NCBI GenBank assembly: GCA_947461225.1 | Contig: CANHJV010000013.1 | Location: forward strand, 1-39,006 | Direction of reading: 5' to 3' | From: Gemmatimonadota bacterium | Lineage (GTDB): Bacteria; Gemmatimonadota; Gemmatimonadetes; Gemmatimonadales; Gemmatimonadaceae | DNA length: 39,006 bases | Shown here: one piece after another, positions 8,242 through 15,356 of the stretch | Layout: each line of letters opens with the position of its first letter | How positions within the stretch are numbered: the stretch's first letter is position 1 | Made by a program: the position numbers and the translations under genes | The notes under the pieces: generated by a model | Databases searched by the model: none | What the model saw: only the letters and a program-made list of their open reading frames with translations | Told to the model about the DNA's origin: nothing

Positions 8242-10524
8242 TTAGAACGAGCCGAGGATATCGTCGGACGATCCATCATCATCATCGTCGAACGGAATCA
8301 TCGCGGCCGCACTCATCGGGAAGACGTCATCCTGAGCGTGCATGCCGTTCGACGACGCACTCGAAACACGCGCCTTCACCAGCCCCTTGGTCGCTGGGCG
8401 AATCGGCGCCTTCGGAGTCGCTGACCCCTTCGCCGTGCCCGCCTTCGCAGCGGACGATGCACCGGCCTTCACTGGCGACTTCACTGGCGATTTCGCTGGC
8501 GTTGTCGGTGGCATCGCCGAACGGCGCGAGGAGAACGCCGGTGGTGCATGCCGCGCGGCCTGGCGGCGGGACGCCGACGTGACCGAGGGGTCGGCGTCGC
8601 GATGCGACGCGCGGGCGCGCACATCGAACTGCGACGCCAGCTCCTGCATTTCGCCAGCCTGTGCAGACAGTTCCGCCGCCGCACTCGCCGATTCCTCAGC
8701 GTTCGCGGCCGTACGTTGCGTCAGCCTCGCGATCTGATCCATCGATGACGTGACTTCGGCCAGCTCCTTCTGCTGCTCGGCCGCACCTTCGGCGATGTTG
8801 TTCATGATCGCCGAGGCGCGCTGCACGCCGGTTCGGATCTCGTGCAGACGCCGCGTGACACTTTCGTTCAGCTGCACGCCGGTCTCCGCCTTCTGCACCG
8901 ACTCCTCGATCAGCGTCGCCGTGTTGCGCGACGCTTCCGACGCACGGATGGCGAGGCTGCGCACTTCGTCCGCCACCACCGCAAAGCCCTTGCCGGCGTC
9001 GCCGGCGCGGGCCGCTTCGACCGCGGCGTTCAAGGCCAGCAGGTTCGTCTGGAACGCGATCTCGTCGATCGTCTTCACAATCTTGGCGGTGGCATCTGCC
9101 GAGCGCTTGATCTCGGCCACGGCGTCCGCAAGCGCCGTCATCCGCTCCACACCCTGCTCGGTGTCCACGTTCGCACGCTCCATTGCCGCACGCGCTTCGT
9201 TGGCATCGGCCACATTCGCCTTCGTGCGGTCGTCCACCACCTTGAGGCGGTTCGAGACCTGATCAATCGCGCCGGCCTGATCGGACGCGCCACTCGCCAA
9301 CTCCTGGCTGCCGTCACCGATCTCACGAGCCGCCGAGTTCACCTGGCCGATCGCGGTGGTCAGTGAGGCGAAGACTTCCGCGATATTCTCCAGCGCCATG
9401 TTGAGCGAATCCTTGATCGCCGCATGCTCGCCCACGTACTCGCCGGTCACACGCGCCGAGAGGTCACGGGCCGCCACACGCTCGAGCACCTGCTTGGCCT
9501 CGCTGATCGGCTCCACTACCGCGTCGAGCATCGCGTTCGTGCCCGAAATCAGCTGGGCATAGGCGCCGCGGAACTGCTGCGGGTTTCCGCGCGTGGCCAG
9601 TTCGCCATGCTTCGCCGCTTCGATCACGGCGTTGATCTCGCCGACCATGCCTTGCATCGTGTCCGTCGCATCGTTGATGCTCTTCGACAGCACGTCATGC
9701 GCCGAGCGCACCGTGACCTTCGACGTCAGATCGCCGGCCGCCAGTCGATCGGCCGCACGCGCCACGCCGCCGATGTACTCCAGCATCTCGCGGAAGGCGC
9801 CCGCCAGCGCGCCGATTTCATCCTGGCTGGTGATGTCGATGTTCTGTTCAAGTCGGCCACGGGCGATCTCCGTCGCCGCGGTAGACAGCGTCTGCATAGC
9901 GCCGATAATGCTGCGCAGCGTGCCAACCGCGAGCAGGCCTAGTGCGAGCAGCGACACGACCAGGACGACCGTCGTGACCCAGCGCGCCGTTTCCTGCAGC
10001 GTGCGGGCGTCGGCGAAGGCGGCGGTGATGGCCGCGTCCTTCGTCGTGGTGTGCTCCTGCAGCGCCTTCGACAGCGCGGCATGCTTCGTCGTCGCGTCCG
10101 CAGTGCCACCCACGACGTCTTTCGTCGCGCCGGTGATCACCCCGATGCTGGCGCTGCGCGCGGCGGCGGCATAGGTCGTGAAGTCGGCGCCGATCGCACG
10201 AATGGCAGCCGGGGCTACACTCGGGTTCGTGGCCAACGTGTCTGTCAACGCGAGGAAACGCGCCGCAATGCTGTCCGCAGCGACCACGGCGCCGGTGTCC
10301 CTGGCGCCGACCGCGTCCCGCAGCATCCGCTGGTACACGTCGAGCGTCGACTCGAGTCGGCGGCTGGCGTCGAGCGCCGGCGACGCCTGCTTCTCGATCC
10401 GCTCGAGCTGCGCCTGCGAACTCCGGCCAAGCACCACCGTCGTACCGAGGGTGACGAGGAAGCCGAGTGCGGCAACGACGGGGAGGGCCAGGATCTTGGC
10501 CCGGAGCGACAGAGTGCGAAACAT
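8242..10524 (-). CDS. methyl-accepting chemotaxis protein
   Basis: The 760-residue receptor starts at an ATG at 10524 ([12 protein letters not shown]). It has a first membrane helix at about 10-30, a periplasmic helical sensor of roughly 150 residues, a second helix ([18 protein letters not shown]), HAMP-type segments and the MCP signalling domain. The CheA/CheW-binding hairpin tip is well conserved: [20 protein letters not shown] followed by [20 protein letters not shown]. Between the first HAMP and the signalling domain are further HAMP-like repeats (for example [20 protein letters not shown] and [20 protein letters not shown]). The C-terminus is an Ala/Lys/Pro-rich linker ending in [18 protein letters not shown], not the NWETF-type CheR pentapeptide. 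No che genes are nearby. Confidence 0.93.
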   Translation of the reverse strand: MFRTLSLRAKILALPVVAALGFLVTLGTTVVLGRSSQAQLERIEKQASPALDASRRLESTLDVYQRMLRDAVGARDTGAVVAADSIAARFLALTDTLATNPSVAPAAIRAIGADFTTYAAAARSASIGVITGATKDVVGGTADATTKHAALSKALQEHTTTKDAAITAAFADARTLQETARWVTTVVLVVSLLALGLLAVGTLRSIIGAMQTLSTAATEIARGRLEQNIDITSQDEIGALAGAFREMLEYIGGVARAADRLAAGDLTSKVTVRSAHDVLSKSINDATDTMQGMVGEINAVIEAAKHGELATRGNPQQFRGAYAQLISGTNAMLDAVVEPISEAKQVLERVAARDLSARVTGEYVGEHAAIKDSLNMALENIAEVFASLTTAIGQVNSAAREIGDGSQELASGASDQAGAIDQVSNRLKVVDDRTKANVADANEARAAMERANVDTEQGVERMTALADAVAEIKRSADATAKIVKTIDEIAFQTNLLALNAAVEAARAGDAGKGFAVVADEVRSLAIRASEASRNTATLIEESVQKAETGVQLNESVTRRLHEIRTGVQRASAIMNNIAEGAAEQQKELAEVTSSMDQIARLTQRTAANAEESASAAAELSAQAGEMQELASQFDVRARASHRDADPSVTSASRRQAARHAPPAFSSRRSAMPPTTPAKSPVKSPVKAGASSAAKAGTAKGSATPKAPIRPATKGLVKARVSSASSNGMHAQDDVFPMSAAAMIPFDDDDDGSSDDILGSF

Positions 10525-10732
10525 GGGGGAATGACGAGGGACTACATGCGAGGGGCTCGGGCAGCGTTGCCGGGCACACCATCGTCTATGGGTATCGGAT
10601 ATTCCCCGACCGCACTTGAGCAATCGGCGGAAACCGTCACACTCCCGGCACCATTGTCATTCTCGCTTCTGGATGCGGGACCAGCGGTACACCGGTCGTC
10701 CCGTTCGGCGCGTCAAATCCACAGGTGGAATG

Positions 10733-10768
10733 CCACGCGGGGCGACGGAAATCCGTCGCCCCGCGTGG
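10733..10768 (-). terminator. perfect 17-bp hairpin downstream of rho
   Basis: CCACGCGGGGCGACGGA (10733-10749) and its exact reverse complement (10752-10768) form a 17-bp stem separated by only two bases. It begins 25 bp past the rho stop codon. On the minus strand it is followed by CATTCCACCTGT, with no U-tract, so it may act as a 3'-end stabiliser or pausing hairpin rather than a classical intrinsic terminator. Confidence 0.6.
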
Positions 10769-10792
10769 TTGGTATCACGACGTCGCTGGAAC

Positions 10793-12811
10793 TCAGAGTC
10801 CGTCGAGCAGGGAATCGTTGTTCGTGGTGGCGGCGATGCGCTTGATGAGCCACTCCATGCCCGCTTGCGGCGGGAGTTGGTGCAGCCCGCGACGCAGCAG
10901 GTGCACCTTCTCGAGCTGATCGGGGCGATAGAGCTTCTCTTCACGTCGCGTGCCGCTGGTGCCGATGTCGAACGCCGGGAAAATGCGACGGTCGGCGAGC
11001 GAGCGATCGAGCTTGATCTCGCAGTTGCCGGTGCCCTTGAACTCCTCGAAGATCACGTCGTCCATGCGCGAGCCGGTTTCAACCAGCGCGGTGGAGATGA
11101 TGGTGAGCGATCCACCACCATGTTGCGGCGCGATCATGCGCGCCGATCCGAAGAAGGCCTTCGGCTTCTGCATCGCATTGCTGTCGAGACCACCGGACAT
11201 CGTGCGGCCGGTGCCACGCTCCACCGTATTGTAGGCGCGCGCCAGACGGGTGATCGAGTCGAGCACGATCACGACATCCTTGCCCTGTTCCACCATGCGG
11301 CGGGCGCGCTCGAGTGTCATTTCCGCCACTTCCACGTGCCGTTTGGGCGGCATGTCGAAGCTGGAGGCGACGACCTCGCCGTAGCCCCACGTAATCATCT
11401 CGCTCACTTCTTCGGGGCGCTCGTCCACCAGCAGCACGAGCAGCGCCGCCTGCGGATGGTTGATGGCCACGCCTTCCACGATCGCCTGCAGCAGCGTGGT
11501 TTTACCGGCGCGGGCCGGGGCCACGATGAGCGCTCGCTGGCCGTAGCCAATCGGTGCAATCAGGTCGATCGCGCGCCGCGTGAGTTCGGGGCCGGTCTTG
11601 GCCGGACGTCCCGTTTCCAGTGTCAGCTTCCGGTCGGGATAGCTGGCGGTGAGCGTATTGAAGTCGGGGCGCTTTTCCAGCACGACCGGCGAACCGTCGT
11701 TGAGCTGCTGCACCTCGATCACCACCTGGCGGCCGCGCGGATCGCGTCCGTAGGTCACGTCGAGCTTGTCACTGCGTCGCAGCTGATGCAGGCGCACCAG
11801 CGCCGGCGGCACGAACGGATCGGTCGGGTCGGGCAGGTAGCTATTGATGGCGCGACGCAGGAAGCCGCCGTCACGCGAGGGGTCGAACCAGCCGGACATC
11901 GTGCCTTCCGCCACCGCGGGCGTGGATGGCACGGACGGGGCACGCTCGGCCTGACCGTCGCCACCCTGCGGCGGACGGCCTTCCCCACCAGCACCACCGC
12001 GACGGAAGCGATTGCGTCCGCGACGTCCATTCCGACGGAAGCCGGCGTCGCCACCGCGATCCGGGCCGTTGCGATCGCCACGGTCACCACCACGATCCGG
12101 TCCCCGGTCGGGGCCCCGATCGGGTCCACGATCCGGTCGCTCCTGTGGCGCGGCCGATCCACCCAGCGGCGCACCGGTGCCACCGTCGGGACGTTCGCCG
12201 CGCGGTCCGCGGTCGCCACGCTCATGGCGATGACGTCCACGGTCGCGTTGACGGCCACCGCGGTCGGGACGGTCCGGCCGCGGGGGGCGATCGCCATACG
12301 GACGATCGGGGCTCGGCTCCGGACGCTCCGCGCTGCTGGCGGGCGGATTGGCCGGCCGGTCGAAGGCACGATCGTATCGATCGGCGCTGTCCAGACGAGG
12401 ACGCTCGGCGGCCGGATCGAAGAACGCAGGAGGCGTCGTCGGCTCCGGTCGAGGCGCGGACCGCGGCCCAGGACGGCGTTCGCCGCGTGACTCGGAGCGA
12501 GGCTCGGCACGAGGCTCACTGGGCGCGTCACTGCGTGATTCGGCGCGAGGGGCGGGCGGAGCCGGCGGGGCGTCCCGTTCGACGCGGGCCGGAGCATCGG
12601 CGGCGGCGTCGGCCGCTGGACGACGCGGGGGCCGACCGCGGCGCGGACGAGGCGCCTCGTCGGGCGCTCCCGCCGTCGGCGGCGGTGGGGCGGCATCCCT
12701 CGGCGCGGGCGCCGACGGTGCATCGCGATACGGATTGTCATCCCCACCGGCATCGGGGGACGGCGCGGCACTGGTGCGGCTGCGGCGAATGGGGCGTTTG
12801 CGTTCGGTCAT
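10793..12811 (-). CDS. rho: transcription termination factor Rho with a long disordered N-terminal extension
   Basis: The 672-residue protein starts at an ATG at 12811 (MTERKRPIRRSR). Residues 1 to about 300 are low-complexity, rich in Pro, Arg, Asp and Gly, with DRGPDRGPDRGPDRGGDRGD and RRGRNRFRRGG tracts. The Rho core follows: the RNA-binding cold-shock-like domain (GWFDPSRDGGFLRR onward), then the hexameric RecA-type helicase with PIGYGQRALIVAPARAGKTT (Walker A), LLVDERPEEVSEM, VVIVLDSITRLARAYN (Walker B region) and the Q/R-loop region ending at DRSLADRRIFPAFDI. Rho loads on nascent RNA and terminates transcription. The usual N-terminal helical-bundle module is not recognisable. The frame stays open to 13081, but that part looks non-coding. 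Confidence 0.95.
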   Translation of the reverse strand: MTERKRPIRRSRTSAAPSPDAGGDDNPYRDAPSAPAPRDAAPPPPTAGAPDEAPRPRRGRPPRRPAADAAADAPARVERDAPPAPPAPRAESRSDAPSEPRAEPRSESRGERRPGPRSAPRPEPTTPPAFFDPAAERPRLDSADRYDRAFDRPANPPASSAERPEPSPDRPYGDRPPRPDRPDRGGRQRDRGRHRHERGDRGPRGERPDGGTGAPLGGSAAPQERPDRGPDRGPDRGPDRGGDRGDRNGPDRGGDAGFRRNGRRGRNRFRRGGAGGEGRPPQGGDGQAERAPSVPSTPAVAEGTMSGWFDPSRDGGFLRRAINSYLPDPTDPFVPPALVRLHQLRRSDKLDVTYGRDPRGRQVVIEVQQLNDGSPVVLEKRPDFNTLTASYPDRKLTLETGRPAKTGPELTRRAIDLIAPIGYGQRALIVAPARAGKTTLLQAIVEGVAINHPQAALLVLLVDERPEEVSEMITWGYGEVVASSFDMPPKRHVEVAEMTLERARRMVEQGKDVVIVLDSITRLARAYNTVERGTGRTMSGGLDSNAMQKPKAFFGSARMIAPQHGGGSLTIISTALVETGSRMDDVIFEEFKGTGNCEIKLDRSLADRRIFPAFDIGTSGTRREEKLYRPDQLEKVHLLRRGLHQLPPQAGMEWLIKRIAATTNNDSLLDGL

Positions 12812-13192
12812 TCGAAAACTGCGAGTGGTACAGTGGGCTCCGTTCCGATCTGGAAGGGAGCGCGACGCCACAGCCGGCATGAAGACATGCACCACCATGG
12901 GCCGAAAGTTCGATGCCCCTGGCGGGCTCGAGGTGCGCGAGGAGCGCGGATATTGCGGGTCGCTTTGGACGGGGAGAGGCGTACCGTCGCACTTGCCGGA
13001 AAAGCCGTAGTTGCCTTCCGGTACCGCGGGGGATGAAACCCGGGCGTAGCCAGCCGATGTCGGTGGGCTTGTTACGCGCACTTCGACAAGCGTCGCGTGA
13101 CACTAGGAGTATTACGATCCTGCTCCAATCGCGCAACCCATTATTCGTGTCCGTGACCTGACCGAATCACCGGATCTGTCTACTTTTCGACC
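12812..13192. other. long divergent intergenic region / rho leader
   Basis: These 381 bp separate divergent rho and the TPR-like gene, and I see no convincing gene in either strand. The rho-proximal part probably includes an untranslated leader, consistent with the autoregulation known for rho in other bacteria. One inverted repeat is visible: CCGGAA at 12996-13001 and TTCCGG at 13016-13021 with a 14-nt loop, flanked by two GTACCG copies (12981 and 13021). No leader function is shown by the sequence itself. Confidence 0.5.
13158..13186 (+). promoter_or_regulatory. candidate sigma-70-type promoter of the TPR-like gene
   Basis: CTGACC (13158-13163, 4/6 match to TTGACA) is separated by 17 bp from TACTTT (13181-13186, 3/6 match to TATAAT). 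The ATG at 13193 begins 6 nt after the hexamer, so transcription would start at or next to the start codon. There is no Shine-Dalgarno. The match is modest. Confidence 0.35.
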
Positions 13193-13786
13193 ATGATCGC
13201 TCCTCCTCTTGACCTCCCGGCTGCCCTCGCTGACGCGGTGGGCGCCTACGAAGCCTCCGGAAACGTCGGTGCTCTCATGGAGCGTCTGCATACGCTCCGT
13301 GCCACGGTCACGCCGGATGCCCTCGTGGCCGCCGCCGAGCCGTGGCTGCACATGCCCGAAGTCGCCGGCCCCCTCTATGAGCGCGTGGTGGACGAACAGC
13401 CCACCAACGCCCGCGCCCTCGTCATTCTGGCCAACGCCTACTGGCTCTCCGGCCGCGGTCCCGAAGTCGTCGGTGACCTGGCGAGTCGCGCCCTCGCGTC
13501 CGACCCACAGAATCGCGGCGCCTGGCATATGTGGGCACTGACCGAATCGAATCAGCGCGATCGGACGATCCGCTGGCTGCAGGTCACCCAACGCTTCCCC
13601 GAAGACCAGCTGGCCAAGGCGGCGCTCGCCGACAACGCCAGCTCGCTGGCTGCCGCTGAGCACGACAAGGAAGCCCTCGCGCTCGCGATTTCCGCGTACG
13701 AAGAGCTGTGGGCCAACTCGCCCACCGAGCAGCAGCGCGCGGCCCTGGAAACCGCGCTCGCCACCCTCCGCAATTACTCGCTGTGA
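13193..13786 (+). CDS. TPR-like helical repeat protein of unknown function
   Basis: The 197-residue protein is almost entirely alpha-helical by composition, with tetratricopeptide-like helix pairs. The clearest repeat is YERVVDEQPTNARALVILAN followed by YWLSGRGPEVVGDLASRALA; another is near EALALAISAYEELWANSPTE. There is no signal peptide or membrane helix, so it should be a cytoplasmic scaffold or adaptor. It overlaps the downstream AhpD-like gene by GTGA, so the two are probably translated together, which hints at a shared role. The start at 13193 directly follows a -10-like hexamer. I cannot assign a specific function. Confidence 0.75.
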   Translation: MIAPPLDLPAALADAVGAYEASGNVGALMERLHTLRATVTPDALVAAAEPWLHMPEVAGPLYERVVDEQPTNARALVILANAYWLSGRGPEVVGDLASRALASDPQNRGAWHMWALTESNQRDRTIRWLQVTQRFPEDQLAKAALADNASSLAAAEHDKEALALAISAYEELWANSPTEQQRAALETALATLRNYSL

Positions 13787-14199
13787 CCGACGCGCCGACC
13801 CCCAACACGCCGCCACACGATCACGTCGCGAGCGATCTCGTCGAAAGCGACGCCCTCGCGGAATTCCGCATGTTCCGCGAGCGCATGAACACGCGCATCC
13901 TCGGCGAAAACAATCTCGTTATCAATCGCTTCTTCAATCTCGACGGTCGCGCCTATGAAGGCGGCGCCCTGAGTGTGAAGACCAAGGAACTGCTCGGACT
14001 CGTGGCGTCGCTCGTGTTGCGCTGCGACGACTGCATTACCTACCACATCGTGCGCTGCGCCGAGGAAGGCGTGTCGCGCGACGAAGTGTTCGAGACGATG
14101 AGTATCGGGCTCATCGTCGGCGGCAGCATCGTGATTCCACATCTGCGGCGCGCCGTCGATCGCTGGGATGAAACCGAGAAGATGCGGGGCACGGCGTAG
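13783..14199 (+). CDS. carboxymuconolactone decarboxylase / AhpD-like protein
   Basis: The 138-residue protein starts at a GTG at 13783 that overlaps the stop of the TPR-like gene. It carries the AhpD-type redox motif: C81 and C84 (RCDDCITYH) with H88 in the CxxCxxxH arrangement that serves peroxide-reducing members of the family. The segment ALSVKTKELLGLVASLVLRC matches the helix preceding this motif in CMD-fold proteins. It is likely a cytoplasmic thiol-dependent peroxidase or related oxidoreductase. True gamma-carboxymuconolactone decarboxylases generally lack this cysteine pair, so a redox role is favoured. No OxyR or AhpC gene lies nearby. Confidence 0.87.
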   Translation: MTDAPTPNTPPHDHVASDLVESDALAEFRMFRERMNTRILGENNLVINRFFNLDGRAYEGGALSVKTKELLGLVASLVLRCDDCITYHIVRCAEEGVSRDEVFETMSIGLIVGGSIVIPHLRRAVDRWDETEKMRGTA

Positions 14200-14214
14200 C
14201 CACCAGCAATCGCG

Positions 14215-15339
14215 CTACGGCTTCGCGACGGTTTTCGGGTTGCCGTCGGAGACGTAGCGCGCCCACTTGCCGGGCTTGTCCATCTGGTCGAGCGTGGCCG
14301 ACAGTTTGGTGCCGCCCTGCAGCGGCACCCGCGGCAACGATTTGGGATTGAACTCCGGATCGAACGGGCTGCGCGCCGGACCACCGGCCACTTCGAACAC
14401 GGCCTCGTGACGGTAGCGCACGTCGCGCTTGCTCTTCTTGTCGAACCACGAGCCATTGAACGCAAGCGCACGGTTCTTCGGCCAGAGCCCATAGGGCAGC
14501 GCGAACCCGCGCACCTTGTAACCGGGCATGGCGGAGTCGATCGCCATCGCGCCACGCGCCAGCTGTTCCTGCACTACGGCGTCGGAATACTTGTTGAGCT
14601 TCGCATGCCACAACGTGTGGTTGCACAGCTCAAACCCCTGCTGCGCGAGGAACTGCACTTTCTTGAGGCGCCATTCGGTCTTCTGACCGTCGATGCCCTT
14701 GTCGCCGAAGAACGCGTGGCCGGCCTCGGCCGCCGGCAGCATGCAGAACAGCCCCTTTGCTTTCCAGTCGGGGTGCGCCTTGATGAAGTCAAGCAGTATG
14801 CCGACGGCGCTCGTCGGATCGACCACCAGCGTGCCGTTGCGATCGATGTAGCGGAACTGGCTGGGTGACGCGTCGTCGAAGGTGAAGAGCACCGGCGTCT
14901 TGCCCGCCGGTACGTCCATCGTCTTATCGAGCATCTCCGACAGGTTCACGGGCACATAGCCGCGCGTATGCAGCTCACGCAGTTCGGCGCGGAAGCGCTC
15001 GCGCGACACTTTGTACGTGCCGTCGGCGGCGACGACCTGATGCCACTCGACGATCGGAATCCGTCCCAGTTCATTGGGGACACGCGGGCCCGTCGGCGTG
15101 GCCGGCTGCACTGTGCCAGCCTGTGCCTTGGCGGGCGCCGCTTTTTTCGGCCGAGCAGGCTGAACCCTGGCACTTTCTGGGTGCTCATAGCGTACGAAGG
15201 CACGCGGACGCGCGTGAGCCGTCGCCGGAAGAAGAGCTGTCATAACCAACGCGGCTGCTCCCACTGCCTGTAGGAAAATTGACAGGCGCGGCGTGGTGCG
15301 GACGATGCAGTAGTGGATACGAAGTTTCTGACGTGCCAT
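14215..15339 (-). CDS. secreted polysaccharide deacetylase (NodB-like)
   Basis: The 374-residue protein starts at an ATG at 15339 (MARQKLRIHYC). It has a long positively charged n-region and a hydrophobic core (IFLQAVGAAALVMTALLPA) ending near AHARP, so export is expected. After a Pro/Ala/Lys linker comes a NodB-type domain: FTFDDASP near residue 153 gives the catalytic and metal Asp pair, and CNHTLWHAK near 240 gives the two metal-binding His residues (HxxxH). Family members de-N-acetylate peptidoglycan or other N-acetylated glycans. It is divergent from a penicillin-binding protein, which supports a cell-wall role. Only 17 bp separate the two starts. Confidence 0.85.
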   Translation of the reverse strand: MARQKLRIHYCIVRTTPRLSIFLQAVGAAALVMTALLPATAHARPRAFVRYEHPESARVQPARPKKAAPAKAQAGTVQPATPTGPRVPNELGRIPIVEWHQVVAADGTYKVSRERFRAELRELHTRGYVPVNLSEMLDKTMDVPAGKTPVLFTFDDASPSQFRYIDRNGTLVVDPTSAVGILLDFIKAHPDWKAKGLFCMLPAAEAGHAFFGDKGIDGQKTEWRLKKVQFLAQQGFELCNHTLWHAKLNKYSDAVVQEQLARGAMAIDSAMPGYKVRGFALPYGLWPKNRALAFNGSWFDKKSKRDVRYRHEAVFEVAGGPARSPFDPEFNPKSLPRVPLQGGTKLSATLDQMDKPGKWARYVSDGNPKTVAKP

Positions 15340-15345
15340 GATCGC

Positions 15346-15352
15346 AGAGGAG
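15346..15352 (+). promoter_or_regulatory. Shine-Dalgarno deciding the PBP start
   Basis: AGAGGAG lies 4 nt before the ATG at 15357 and only 1 nt before the alternative in-frame GTG at 15354. This spacing favours ATG 15357 as the start of the penicillin-binding protein. Confidence 0.6.
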
Positions 15353-15356
15353 TGTG

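Noticed and set aside
10616-12490. 624-residue plus-strand open frame
   Set aside because: It runs antisense to rho, whose motifs are unmistakable; the long frame comes from GC-rich codon bias.
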